64,000 nucleotides of DNA, from NCBI RefSeq assembly GCF_018221685.1, contig NZ_JAGJTM010000004.1:248001-312000 (forward strand), in the 5' to 3' direction. The notes below the pieces were generated by a model. The model made no database searches. It saw nothing but the letters and a program-made list of their open reading frames with translations, and was not told the DNA's origin. The DNA comes from Bombella apis (GTDB taxonomy: Bacteria; Pseudomonadota; Alphaproteobacteria; Acetobacterales; Acetobacteraceae). Below, one piece after another: positions 53,286 through 62,173 of the stretch. Both the position numbers and the translations under genes were made by a program. The stretch's first letter is position 1. The number at the start of each line of letters is the position of its first letter.

Positions 53286-54263
53286 GTGCCCGACAAGATC
53301 GAGATGCCATTGGAGCCTCCGCCACCACCAAAAGGCCTCTGGGCCACGTTCAGGCAGGTCCTGAGCAACAGCGGAGACAGCCAGACGTCCCTCAGTGCGG
53401 CGGGATGCGCCTTCTTTGCAACCCTGTCGCTGTTTCCCGCCCTGACGGCGCTGATCTCTGTCTATGGGCTGGCTTTTGACGTACAGACGGCAGAAGAGCA
53501 GCTGCGTGTCGTCAGGCACATGCTCCCTCCTGCCGCCTATGAGATGATCTTCGACAGGATCCATGCGCTGGTGACTCAGCCTCAGTCCTCACTGACCCTG
53601 GGGCTGGTTTTTTCCCTGCTGGTGGCTCTCTGGTCCGTCACGGCCAGCAGCAAGTCCATCCTGTCTGCCCTGAACATCGTCTATCATGCCAGGGAAACTC
53701 GTGGTTTCCTGCATTTTCAGGTTCTGGCCTTCGGCACAACTCTTCTGGCCGTGATAGGGGCCTGCCTGACGTTGGCGCTCATGGTGGCGGCTCCGGCCAT
53801 CGTGGATTATCTGCCACGCTATCTGAGTTATGTGGGGGTGACGATAGATAGCCTGCCGCCATCGCTCCATTTTCTGGTGGAGCAGGGCACGCCCGTTCTC
53901 GTTCACTGGCTGGCCCCTTCCATCATGCTCTGTTTCGTCTTCATGGCGCTGATCGTGCTGTATCGTATCGCCCCGTGCCGGGAGCGCATGACATCATGGC
54001 GCTGGATCCTGCCCGGTGCGTTTCTGGCGACCCTGCTCTGGGTTGGCGTGTCCATTGGTTTTTCGTGGTACGTCTCGCACTTTGCCAGTTATGGCACGAC
54101 GTATGGGCCACTGGGTGCCGTGGCGGCTGTCATGATGTGGCTTTTTGTCAGTGCGTATGTCGTGCTGTTTGGCGCCGTGCTGAATGCCGAGCTGGAGGAG
54201 CGGGGCTACCGGCGGATCGTTCGCAAGGAAATGGGAATCCCCGTCAGGCCAGCGGATCACTGA
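53286..54263 (+). CDS. YihY/BrkB family inner-membrane protein
   Basis: A 325-residue membrane protein, GTG start. Six hydrophobic spans are visible. A-A-G-C-A-F-F-A-T-L-S-L-F-P-A-L (about 38-53) and Y-G-P-L-G-A-V-A-A-V-M-M-W-L-F (near 275) are YihY signatures. Function is unknown; early claims of RNase BN activity were wrong. The N-terminus is Pro-rich. It runs 56 bp behind the hydroxylase gene and ends 11 bp from convergent rlpA. Confidence 0.85.
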   Translation: MPDKIEMPLEPPPPPKGLWATFRQVLSNSGDSQTSLSAAGCAFFATLSLFPALTALISVYGLAFDVQTAEEQLRVVRHMLPPAAYEMIFDRIHALVTQPQSSLTLGLVFSLLVALWSVTASSKSILSALNIVYHARETRGFLHFQVLAFGTTLLAVIGACLTLALMVAAPAIVDYLPRYLSYVGVTIDSLPPSLHFLVEQGTPVLVHWLAPSIMLCFVFMALIVLYRIAPCRERMTSWRWILPGAFLATLLWVGVSIGFSWYVSHFASYGTTYGPLGAVAAVMMWLFVSAYVVLFGAVLNAELEERGYRRIVRKEMGIPVRPADH

Positions 54264-54274
54264 GGAGCTGTCGG

Positions 54275-54865
54275 CTACCGGAGCGGGCTGTCCTGTGCGA
54301 TTTTTTCGGCCTGACGGGCCTGGTCCTGAAGAATCTCGTGCATGTCGGTAGGGTGGCGGAAACGGGAGCGGCGGCGGGGTAGGACCGTTATGGTGATGTG
54401 GCTGACACCGTGATTCATGATTCCCAGGCTGGCCGCAGCCCCCTGCGAGAGGTCGATGATGCGGTCGCCGTCGGCTGGCCCGCGGTCATTGACCCTAACG
54501 ATGACAGATCGGCCCGTGACGGATGAATGGACCAGCAGTTTCGTTCCCAGAGGGAGGGACGGATGGGCGGCCGTCAGCGCGTCGGGGCTGAAGCGTTCGC
54601 CGCTGGCAGTCCGTTTTCCGATCAGCTCTTTGCCGCCATACCAGCTGGCCAGCCCGCTTTGCGTGGGAGGGAGTGCAGCTGCTTCCGTCTTCTCCACGTC
54701 TGATGACATCCCGGCCGCCAGGGCGGATGGGCTGGAGGCGACATGCCCCAGACATGCAAGAATGATCAGACACGGCAGGGTAGAGGCTGTGAAGGGGAAC
54801 CGCCTGTTCCGCCCATGAGGGACGACAGCTTCCATGGAAGCAGGGAAAGGTGTGTTTGCCTTCAT
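54275..54865 (-). CDS. rlpA: RlpA-type septal lytic transglycosylase
   Basis: A 196-residue exported protein. After a long signal or anchor segment, the double-psi beta-barrel (about 70-160) has G-L-A-S-W-Y-G-G, K-R-T-A-S-G-E-R-F, A-A-H-P-S-L-P-L-G-T and V-R-V-N-D-R-G-P, with R-I-I-D-L-S. The catalytic Asp is in N-D-R-G. No SPOR domain, so septal targeting would need another partner. Divergent from aroQ. Confidence 0.88.
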   Translation of the reverse strand: MKANTPFPASMEAVVPHGRNRRFPFTASTLPCLIILACLGHVASSPSALAAGMSSDVEKTEAAALPPTQSGLASWYGGKELIGKRTASGERFSPDALTAAHPSLPLGTKLLVHSSVTGRSVIVRVNDRGPADGDRIIDLSQGAAASLGIMNHGVSHITITVLPRRRSRFRHPTDMHEILQDQARQAEKIAQDSPLR

Positions 54866-55009
54866 GTTACCCACGGATATTGTTGATGGTCATCCCGAGT
54901 GTGTCACAACTTGAACAGATGGGCCAGCGTGGGCGTCCAGATGATTGTAAACTATTGGATAACATATGAAGATTGCGGTGCCAGACTGTAAAAGAAGTGG
55001 CTTTACCTG

Positions 55010-55489
55010 ATGAAGATGAAGGTGCTATCAGCCGTTCGGATGAAGCGACCTCTTATTGTTGTCCTGAACGGACCGAACCTGAATATGCTGGGGCTGCGGC
55101 AGCCTGAGATTTACGGCGAAGCCACACTGGATGATGTGGAGCAGCTGTGCCTTCAGGCTGCGGAGCGGCTCGATGTGACGATCGACTTCCGCCAGACCAA
55201 TGGCGAGGGGGAGCTTGTGTCATGGGTGCAGGAATGCCGGGGCCGTGCAAGCGGTATTGTCATAAATCCTGCGGCCTATGGGCACACATCGATTGCTTTG
55301 CTTGATGCGCTGCTGGCTGTTGAGCTGCCAGTGATTGAGGTGCATATGTCTAACATTCATCGCCGGGAAGCATTTCGTCATCACACGTATGTTTCACAGG
55401 CAGCCCGTGGAGTCATCTGCGGGCTGGGGATACGCGGGTATGCCCATGCTCTCCAGGCGGTGGCAGATATGATTGAGGATGAAGGATGA
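55010..55489 (+). CDS. aroQ: Type II 3-dehydroquinate dehydratase
   Basis: A 159-residue shikimate enzyme. N-G-P-N-L-N-M-L-G-L-R holds the base site and Y35 in E-I-Y-G is catalytic. V-H-M-S-N-I-H-R-R-E and R-H-H-T-Y complete the site. The ATG at 55040 may be the true start. Its stop overlaps accB by 4 bp (ATGA); aroQ-accB-accC is a standard alphaproteobacterial operon. Confidence 0.93.
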   Translation: MKMKVLSAVRMKRPLIVVLNGPNLNMLGLRQPEIYGEATLDDVEQLCLQAAERLDVTIDFRQTNGEGELVSWVQECRGRASGIVINPAAYGHTSIALLDALLAVELPVIEVHMSNIHRREAFRHHTYVSQAARGVICGLGIRGYAHALQAVADMIEDEG

Positions 55490-55941
55490 GCCGTATGCTC
55501 GTGGACAAGGAGGCCATTCGGGCACTGGCCGATATCCTGACGGATACAGGCCTGACCGAGATTGAAGTTTCCGAAGGCGACAGCCGCCTTCGTGTTGCCC
55601 GGAATGTGACCGTACAGGCTGCGGCTGCTCCCGTGGCCGCTGCTCCTGCTGCGGCTCCCGCCCCCGTGGCGGAAGAGGCCGTGGCCCCGGCAGACCCGTC
55701 ATCCCATCCTGGCGCTGTTCCCAGCCCGATGGTGGGCGTGGCCTATCTGACACCGGACCCCTCCTCCCCTCCGTTCGTGCAGGAAGGAGGCCAGGTCGCT
55801 GCCGGGCAGACCATCATGCTCATCGAGGCGATGAAGACCTTCAACCAGATCAAGGCACCGCGTGCAGGCAAGCTGGTCCGCTACTGCGTGGCATCTGGCG
55901 ATCCGGTTGAATTCGGGGCAACATTGGCGATCATCGAGTGA
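55486..55941 (+). CDS. accB: Biotin carboxyl carrier protein
   Basis: A 151-residue carrier. The N-terminal helices (1-30) and an Ala/Pro linker (45-75) lead to a biotinyl domain with the modified K117 in I-E-A-M-K117-T-F-N. V-P-S-P-M-V-G and the thumb loop are standard. It carries CO2 between AccC and AccAD. Overlaps aroQ by 4 bp and its TGA shares the A with the accC ATG. Confidence 0.95.
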   Translation: MSRMLVDKEAIRALADILTDTGLTEIEVSEGDSRLRVARNVTVQAAAAPVAAAPAAAPAPVAEEAVAPADPSSHPGAVPSPMVGVAYLTPDPSSPPFVQEGGQVAAGQTIMLIEAMKTFNQIKAPRAGKLVRYCVASGDPVEFGATLAIIE

Positions 55942-57296
55942 TGTTTTCCAAGATCCTGATAGCCAATCGTGGCGAGATTGCCCTGAGGGTGCTGCGCGCC
56001 TGCCGGGAGATGGGCATCAAGACGGTGGCGGTGCATTCCACGGCAGATGCTGACGCCATGCATGTGCGTCTGGCCGATGAGGCTGTCTGCATCGGGCCGC
56101 CAAGCTCCCGTGATTCTTACCTGAATGTGGCGGCTATTCTTTCTGCCGCCACCATCACCGGAGCAGAGGCCATCCATCCGGGCTATGGCTTCCTTTCCGA
56201 AAATGCGGAATTCGCCGAAACGGTGGAGGAGCACGGCATCGCCTTCATTGGCCCGACAGCCGAGCACATCCGCATGATGGGTGACAAGATCACCGCCAAA
56301 ACGACCATGGAGGCCCTCGGCGTGCCGCTGGTGCCCGGGTCGGACGGGGCCCTGCGGAGCCTGGACGAGGCCCGGGAAGTTGCGGCCCGTGTCGGGTATC
56401 CGGTGCTCATCAAGGCCGCTGCCGGTGGTGGTGGTCGTGGCATGAAGGTAGCCCAGACAGCTGATGAGCTGGAGGAAGCCTGGAGCGTGGCCCGGACGGA
56501 AGCCCGTGCCGCTTTTGGCAATGACGAGGTCTATCTGGAGAAATATCTCGACAAGCCCCGTCATATCGAGCTTCAGATCATGGGTGACACGCACGGCAAT
56601 GTCGTGCATTTCGGGGAGCGTGACTGCTCCCTCCAGCGTCGCCATCAGAAGCTGCTGGAGGAAGCCGGTTCCCCCGTCATCACGCCAGAGCAGCGCAACG
56701 AGATTGGCAAAACAGTTACGGATGCCCTGTCACGCATGGGGTATCGCAATGCCGGTACGCTCGAGTTCCTGTATCAGGACGGGCAGTTCTGCTTCATTGA
56801 GATGAATACCCGCCTTCAGGTGGAACATCCGGTGACGGAAATGGTCTGCGATGTGGACCTCGTGCGGGAGCAGATCCGTGTGGCCGCTGGTGAAAAGCTG
56901 AGCTACCGGCAGGAAGACATCGTGATGAACGGCCATGCCATCGAGTGCCGCATCAACGCCGAGGACCCGGAAACCTTTGCGCCCAACCCGGGGACGGTCA
57001 AGGTGTTCCATGCTCCCGGTGGTCTTGGTGTCCGTATGGACAGTGCGCTCTTTGCCGGTTACAGGGTGCCTCCCTATTACGACAGCATGATTGCCAAGCT
57101 GATCGTTCATGCTCCCACCCGTGCGCTGGCCATCAGCCGCATGCAGCGGGCCCTGACGGAGTGTGTGGTGGAGGGGGTGAAGACGGTCATCCCTTTGCAT
57201 CAGAAAATTCTGGCAGACCCGGAGTTCCAGAAGGGTGAATATACCATTCACTGGCTGGAGAATTTCGTGGCGAAACTTCAGGCCGCTAAAGCCTGA
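55941..57296 (+). CDS. accC: Biotin carboxylase
   Basis: A 451-residue ATP-grasp enzyme. I-A-N-R-G-E-I-A opens it, [11 protein letters not shown] is the glycine loop, and [12 protein letters not shown] is the metal and catalytic block. Carboxylates biotin on AccB with bicarbonate. ATG at 55941 shares one base with the accB stop; the GTG at 55938 is not needed. Confidence 0.95.
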   Translation: MFSKILIANRGEIALRVLRACREMGIKTVAVHSTADADAMHVRLADEAVCIGPPSSRDSYLNVAAILSAATITGAEAIHPGYGFLSENAEFAETVEEHGIAFIGPTAEHIRMMGDKITAKTTMEALGVPLVPGSDGALRSLDEAREVAARVGYPVLIKAAAGGGGRGMKVAQTADELEEAWSVARTEARAAFGNDEVYLEKYLDKPRHIELQIMGDTHGNVVHFGERDCSLQRRHQKLLEEAGSPVITPEQRNEIGKTVTDALSRMGYRNAGTLEFLYQDGQFCFIEMNTRLQVEHPVTEMVCDVDLVREQIRVAAGEKLSYRQEDIVMNGHAIECRINAEDPETFAPNPGTVKVFHAPGGLGVRMDSALFAGYRVPPYYDSMIAKLIVHAPTRALAISRMQRALTECVVEGVKTVIPLHQKILADPEFQKGEYTIHWLENFVAKLQAAKA

Positions 57297-57326
57297 AGAT
57301 TTCTGCTTCGGCCTGTCCGTTCAGAA

Positions 57327-57358
57327 AGCCGTTCCCGTAGCAGGGAGCGGCTTTTTTT
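57327..57358 (+). terminator. Terminator of the aroQ-accBC operon
   Basis: A 10-bp stem (AGCCGTTCCC with GGGAGCGGCT, 6-nt loop) is followed by seven T residues. It lies 30 bp after accC and just before the convergent Ccm gene end. Confidence 0.9.
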
Positions 57359-57362
57359 ATGG

Positions 57363-58703
57363 TCAGCCCCGTGCTTCTTTTAGGCTGGCTCCAGCGATGA
57401 GGGGGCAGCTCGGCAGGGCCAGAAGGAAAAGGGCCGCCAGAAGGCTCAGATTGGCCGTACAGGCTGTTCCTGTCGGGGTGGTGCAGGCCAGTGTGCCGAA
57501 GATGAGACCAGGAGTCATCAGCGGCAGTGTCAGCACGGGGAGCAGAAGGCTGTTGCGGCGTGCTCCCAGTGTTATGGCCGCTGTCATGCCCCCTGTGAGA
57601 GAGAGGGTCAGGCTGCCCAGAGTAAGGCTGAGCATGAGCACCGTCAGGTTATGGGCTGGCAGCTGGAAGAACGGGGCCAGCAGAGGGGTGGCCAGCAGGA
57701 TGGGCAGTCCACCTGTCACCCAGTGGGCGAACATTTTTCCCAGCGCAATGAAGGCAGGGTGCAGGGTGATCTGGAGCATGTCCAGTGATCCGTCTTCCGC
57801 ATCTTCATCATAGAGGCGCTCCAGTGGCAGGAGTGAGGCCAGCAGGGTACAGACCCACAGAATGGCCGGGCCGGTCTGCTGGAGCAGGGCGGGGGTGGGG
57901 CCGAGGGCAAGAGGAAAAAGTGTGCTGCAGACTGTCAGGAACAGCAGCCCCCCTACGGTTTCGGCACCGTTCAGGCGGGCCAGATGCAGCTCCCGGCGCA
58001 GATGCAGGAGCAATGGATGAAGGGTCTCTTTCGAGGCTGGCTTCTCCTGCACTGGCGGGGTTTGCATGGCCATGTCTGGCGTGATGGATGGTGCCACCAT
58101 GCCGGGTGTGAGGTGCTGGCTGCCCGGTAGGGATAGTGGCGCATGGGAGGCAATGGCTACGGCCCCCCCACGGGCACGATGCTCCGCCAGCAGGGTCTCC
58201 AGTAGGGCAAGGCTGGCAGCATCCAGACCATTGGCAGGCTCATCCAGCAGCCACAGCCGGGCATCGGGAAGGAGCAGCAGGCGGCTCAGGGCTACACGAC
58301 GTTTTTGCCCCAGCGAGAGCAGGCGGACAGGGCAGTCCAGAAGATGGGCCAGCGCCAGACGCTTCAGGGCAGCATGGATGGTTTCTGTCCCATGAGGCAT
58401 GAAGAGACAGAGATTCTGCTCGACCGTCAGGGTGGATTTCAGGGCGTCAGCAGGGCCAAGCCAGGCAATGTCGGCCCGGCGGGTCACTGTGCCTCCAGCA
58501 GGGGGACACAGCCCTGCCATCAGCCGCAGAAGTGATGACTTGCCCGTACCATTTGGCCCGGTAAGGAGTAGGGCATCACCGGTAGCGAGGTTCAGGGAGA
58601 GATCAGGGACCAGACAGCGTCCTGCCCGCTCCAGCCGGACATGATCCAGCCGGAGAAGGGATTGTGGTGGAGAGGCAGGCGGGCATGAGGTGCTGGAGGC
58701 CAT
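57363..58703 (-). CDS. ccmA/ccmB: Fused CcmA-CcmB haem-handling ABC transporter
   Basis: A 446-residue fusion. The CcmA ATPase (about 15-200) has G49-P-N-G-T-G-K-S56, signature L-S-L-G-Q (129-133) and W-L-L-D-E-P (151-156). A Pro-rich linker (205-225) joins it to CcmB (230-446), six membrane spans with E-x-x-L-A-R-L and Y-D-E-D-x-x-D-G-S-L-D near 300. CcmAB powers release of haem-loaded CcmE in cytochrome c maturation. The two are normally separate genes. The rest of the ccm set is not nearby. Confidence 0.88.
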   Translation of the reverse strand: MASSTSCPPASPPQSLLRLDHVRLERAGRCLVPDLSLNLATGDALLLTGPNGTGKSSLLRLMAGLCPPAGGTVTRRADIAWLGPADALKSTLTVEQNLCLFMPHGTETIHAALKRLALAHLLDCPVRLLSLGQKRRVALSRLLLLPDARLWLLDEPANGLDAASLALLETLLAEHRARGGAVAIASHAPLSLPGSQHLTPGMVAPSITPDMAMQTPPVQEKPASKETLHPLLLHLRRELHLARLNGAETVGGLLFLTVCSTLFPLALGPTPALLQQTGPAILWVCTLLASLLPLERLYDEDAEDGSLDMLQITLHPAFIALGKMFAHWVTGGLPILLATPLLAPFFQLPAHNLTVLMLSLTLGSLTLSLTGGMTAAITLGARRNSLLLPVLTLPLMTPGLIFGTLACTTPTGTACTANLSLLAALFLLALPSCPLIAGASLKEARG

Positions 58704-58896
58704 GGTGATGTTTCATGTGGAGCTGGAAGGGGCCTAGGGAAGGTCCGGGAGAAAAATATGCCCTTCCGGGTGGAAAATACAGAAAAGGATGTTTTGCTTG
58801 AAGGGTGGTTATGGTTAAGAAAGCGCATGGTGAATGACTACAGGATGGTTGTCCATGTTGTAGCGTGCAGGAGGATGTTCGGAACTGACTGACTGG

Positions 58897-59640
58897 GTGC
58901 TGAAGGCGACCGGTATCGCCAAGTCTTTCGCCGGGAATGAAATTCTGCGGGGAATTTCTCTGGAAGTGGAACGTGGGGAGCTGATTTCCATCATCGGGCC
59001 GTCCGGCTGTGGGAAATCAACGTTCCTCCGCTGTCTCAATTTTCTGGAACATCCCGATGCCGGAGAGGTGCGGGTTGAGGATGTGACCGTGGCCAGTACG
59101 GGCTCATGGCGCCGTGCGGACGAGGTTCAGGCCCACCGTCTGCGCAGCCATGTGGGCATGGTCTTCCAGTCCTTCAACCTGTTTCCACATCGCACGGTGC
59201 TGGAGAACGTCATGCTGGCCCCCATGCAGGTCAAACGCATGAGTGAGACGCAGGCGAAGCATGTTGCCTGCGAACTGCTGGAGAAGGTTGGCCTTGCCGC
59301 CGTGAAGAACCGTTACCCGGACCGTCTGTCCGGCGGGCAGCAGCAGCGTGCGGCCATTGCCCGGGCTCTGGCGATGAAGCCTTCCGTCATGCTGTATGAT
59401 GAGCCGACATCCGCTCTGGACCCGGAACTTTCCGAAGAGGTGCTGTCTGTCATGAGGGCGCTGGATGCAGAAGGCATGACCCAGCTCGTCGTGACGCACG
59501 ACATGCGTTTCGCCCGGGCGGCCTCGGATCGTGTGCTGTTCATGGAAGCTGGACAGATTGTGGAAAGTGGCGACCCCGATGTGATGTTCGCCAACCCGCG
59601 TGAGGCAGGAACCCGGCGTTTCCTGCGGACACTCCTTTGA
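58897..59640 (+). CDS. Amino-acid ABC transporter ATPase
   Basis: A 247-residue ATPase of the polar amino-acid importer class. Walker A G-P-S-G-C-G-K-S-T, Q-loop F-Q-S-F-N-L-F-P, signature L-S-G-G-Q-Q-Q-R and Walker B V-M-L-Y-D-E-P are intact. GTG start without a strong ribosome site; the 193-bp gap upstream should hold the promoter. The stop lies 18 bp before the partner gene start. Confidence 0.92.
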   Translation: MLKATGIAKSFAGNEILRGISLEVERGELISIIGPSGCGKSTFLRCLNFLEHPDAGEVRVEDVTVASTGSWRRADEVQAHRLRSHVGMVFQSFNLFPHRTVLENVMLAPMQVKRMSETQAKHVACELLEKVGLAAVKNRYPDRLSGGQQQRAAIARALAMKPSVMLYDEPTSALDPELSEEVLSVMRALDAEGMTQLVVTHDMRFARAASDRVLFMEAGQIVESGDPDVMFANPREAGTRRFLRTLL

Positions 59641-59657
59641 TGAATGGGGGCACGGTG

Positions 59658-61229
59658 ATGAAGCGTGTGAGGTTTGCGCTGGCTCTGGCCCTGTTCGGGC
59701 TGTGGGGTATGGCAGGTCTGTCCGCTCCTGCCTGGGCTGAAGGCGGTACTCCAGCAGTAGCTTCCCTGCGGGTTCCCGGTGCTACGGATGACAGGGACCT
59801 TCCCTGGGCGTCGGACGGAGAGGCCAACGTGCCTTACGTCTTTCACGATCCAGCCCATGAAGGGCGGATGACAGGTTTTGAATATGACCTGATGCAGACC
59901 ATCAGCGCCCGGATGGGACGGCATGGGCGTTTCGTACAGAATGGCTGGGACGGGCTGATCCCCGGCCTCTCACGGGACCTGTATGCCCTGGTCATTGATG
60001 GTATCGAGATGACGCCGGAGCATAAGGCTGCCGTGCTTTTTTCCCGGCCCTATTATGTGACGGTGGATCGGATTGTCCTGCGGAATGATGAAAAAGGGCT
60101 GGACACGCTTGATGCCCTGAAAGGCCATGTGGTCGGGACCATCAAGAGCACGGCTGCCGAGCGTCTTCTGCTGGATCACGATCCGGCCAATGTGCGTTCT
60201 TATGATGAAGAGACAAATCTGTTTTCTGACCTGAAGAACGGACGTCTTGATGCCATTCTGATTGATGAGCCTATTGCCCTTTATTACCGGTCGGATGATC
60301 TGAAGCTCGTTGGGCCGCCGATCGGTCGTGTGGCTTATGGAATTGCCTTCCCTAAGAACAATCCCGGCCTGCGTGATGCTGTGGATTCCGTTCTGGGTGA
60401 TCTCATGAGCGATGGCACCCTGCATCAGATTCTGGCCCGCTGGAATCTCTGGACGCCGCAGATGGCCGATTACACGGGGGATCAGACTCTCTCAACAGTC
60501 CAGCCAACGGCCTGGGTGGATTACCGCCAGACGATGGAGCGGATGTCCGGCAGCAGTGTGCAGGCCATGGTTCACCGTTATGTCAGTTTTCTGCCTCTGA
60601 TAGGCAGTGGGGCGTTGATGACGCTGGGCGTGTCGGCTCTGGCGATGGTGCTTGCCGTGGCGATGGGGCTGGTGCTGGCTCTGGCCCGGGCCTACGGGGT
60701 GGCACCGTTACGCTGGCTGGCCGGGCTGTATGTGGAGATCGTGCGGGGCACGCCGTTGCTGATACAGGTGCTGTTCATTTTCTATGGACTGCCTGCTTTT
60801 GGTCTGCGTCTGTCGCCTTTTGCGGCGGGCGTGCTGTCGCTGGGGCTGAATTATGCGGCCTATGAGGCGGAAAATTACCGGGCGGGGCTGCTTTCTGTTC
60901 CCCGTGGGCAGATGGAAGCGGCCATCGCCCTGAACATGACCCACATGCAGGCCCTCCGGCTCGTGATCGTTCCGCAGGCCTTCCGCACGGTCGTACCCGT
61001 CATGACGAACGATTTCATTGCCCTGCTCAAGGACAGTTCCCTCGTTTCCGTTATCACGCTGACAGAGCTGAGCCAGACCTATATCCGTCTCTCGTCAACC
61101 TATTATGACTATATCGGCACGGGGCTCATGGTCGGTCTGGCCTATCTTCTGGTTGGCCTGCCTTTTGTGCGCCTCGCCCGCATGGCGGAGAAGCGCATGG
61201 GGCGCGTCGTCGCCAAGGGGCATCACTGA
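59658..61229 (+). CDS. Amino-acid ABC transporter, fused binding protein and permease
   Basis: A 523-residue fusion. A signal peptide (A-W-A-E) is followed by a type II solute-binding domain (about 30-265, with G-F-E-Y-D-L-M and D-A-I-L-I-D-E-P), then a HisMQ-type permease (about 300-515) with E-I-V-R-G-T-P-L-L-I-Q and the EAA-like A-A-I-A-L-N-M-T. GGGGG 8 nt before ATG 59658; ATG 59640 is an alternative. GlnP-like fusions are known. One ATPase gene upstream completes it. Substrate: probably a polar amino acid. Confidence 0.9.
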   Translation: MKRVRFALALALFGLWGMAGLSAPAWAEGGTPAVASLRVPGATDDRDLPWASDGEANVPYVFHDPAHEGRMTGFEYDLMQTISARMGRHGRFVQNGWDGLIPGLSRDLYALVIDGIEMTPEHKAAVLFSRPYYVTVDRIVLRNDEKGLDTLDALKGHVVGTIKSTAAERLLLDHDPANVRSYDEETNLFSDLKNGRLDAILIDEPIALYYRSDDLKLVGPPIGRVAYGIAFPKNNPGLRDAVDSVLGDLMSDGTLHQILARWNLWTPQMADYTGDQTLSTVQPTAWVDYRQTMERMSGSSVQAMVHRYVSFLPLIGSGALMTLGVSALAMVLAVAMGLVLALARAYGVAPLRWLAGLYVEIVRGTPLLIQVLFIFYGLPAFGLRLSPFAAGVLSLGLNYAAYEAENYRAGLLSVPRGQMEAAIALNMTHMQALRLVIVPQAFRTVVPVMTNDFIALLKDSSLVSVITLTELSQTYIRLSSTYYDYIGTGLMVGLAYLLVGLPFVRLARMAEKRMGRVVAKGHH

Positions 61230-61237
61230 AGGCCCCA

Positions 61238-62173
61238 TCAGGGGATCAGCGGGTCCGGTGGCGGGGTGTGACCCTGCAACTGGTTCCCGAACCCCAGCTG
61301 CAGGGCCTTTTGCCACTCCAGCGCCCAGCTGCGCATCCTGGTCAGGAATGTTCTGGCCTCGGGGTAGGGTGACAGCGCATCCCTGGACCAGACGGGAATG
61401 GGGGCAAGCAGCTGGTGGGTCTGCTGGTCCAGTGGTGGAATCAGCGTGTCCACAAGGCCAACCTGGGCCTGACCATCCGTCGTGGTAGCGACGTGTCGCC
61501 ATTGGACAGCCAGAAACAGGGGGGGGATGGGCGTGACGCCGAGGGCCTGCAAGCGGGCGATGGACTGGTTGATGAGTGGATTGGTGCTGACATCATTGCC
61601 CTGTATCACCACAGTACCAGAGCCGATGCAGTCTTCTCCTGCTGGAGAGACCGGCAGGCTGTGATTGAGGAAGTTGCGGTCATCATGGCAGATGCCCGTC
61701 ACGTTCCCAGCCCGGTCCAGAGCAATGGGCTGCTGGGTTGCCTGGGCGATGATGAGGCCGGTAATGGCCCCCTGATGTGTACGGACAAGAGCCAGAAAAG
61801 AGAGGGGGGACTCGTTGCTGATCTGGGCGGAGAGAATGGGGTGCCACTCTCCTTTGGGTAGAGGAATGGTATGGCCACCCAGGATAACACGATCCCGTAC
61901 AATCTCAGACATGCTGGGATATTGCAGATGCACCGGCATCGGCCCGGAGGGTGTATTGTCAGCATCGCCCGGGCCGCCGTCTGCATGAGCTGAATCGTGA
62001 GGAGCGTGCGTTGCTGTCGGCGCCATGCCGGGGAGCCAGGGAGCCTGTTTTTTCAGCCAGGGGGTTGGGAAAAAGGCTGCCATCACCAGCCCGCCAAGCC
62101 CGATCATGAAGGAGAGGCGCCACAGGGGGGCCTGCTTCCAAAGGGAGATGCAGGTACGGAGGAGATGCTTCAC
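61238..62173 (-). CDS. Membrane-anchored protein of unknown function next to an AAA+ unfoldase
   Basis: A 311-residue protein. One N-terminal transmembrane segment (about 18-38) is followed by a His/Asp/Pro-rich linker and a periplasmic domain (about 80-290). The domain contains V-I-L-G-G-H-T-I-P-L-P and two cysteines, I-C-H-D-D and D-C-I-G-S, which could pair. The gene overlaps the AAA+ gene by 4 bp (62170-62173), so the two are translationally coupled. No known family is recognised; a partner or regulator of the unfoldase is the plain inference. Confidence 0.65.
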   Translation of the reverse strand: MKHLLRTCISLWKQAPLWRLSFMIGLGGLVMAAFFPTPWLKKQAPWLPGMAPTATHAPHDSAHADGGPGDADNTPSGPMPVHLQYPSMSEIVRDRVILGGHTIPLPKGEWHPILSAQISNESPLSFLALVRTHQGAITGLIIAQATQQPIALDRAGNVTGICHDDRNFLNHSLPVSPAGEDCIGSGTVVIQGNDVSTNPLINQSIARLQALGVTPIPPLFLAVQWRHVATTTDGQAQVGLVDTLIPPLDQQTHQLLAPIPVWSRDALSPYPEARTFLTRMRSWALEWQKALQLGFGNQLQGHTPPPDPLIP

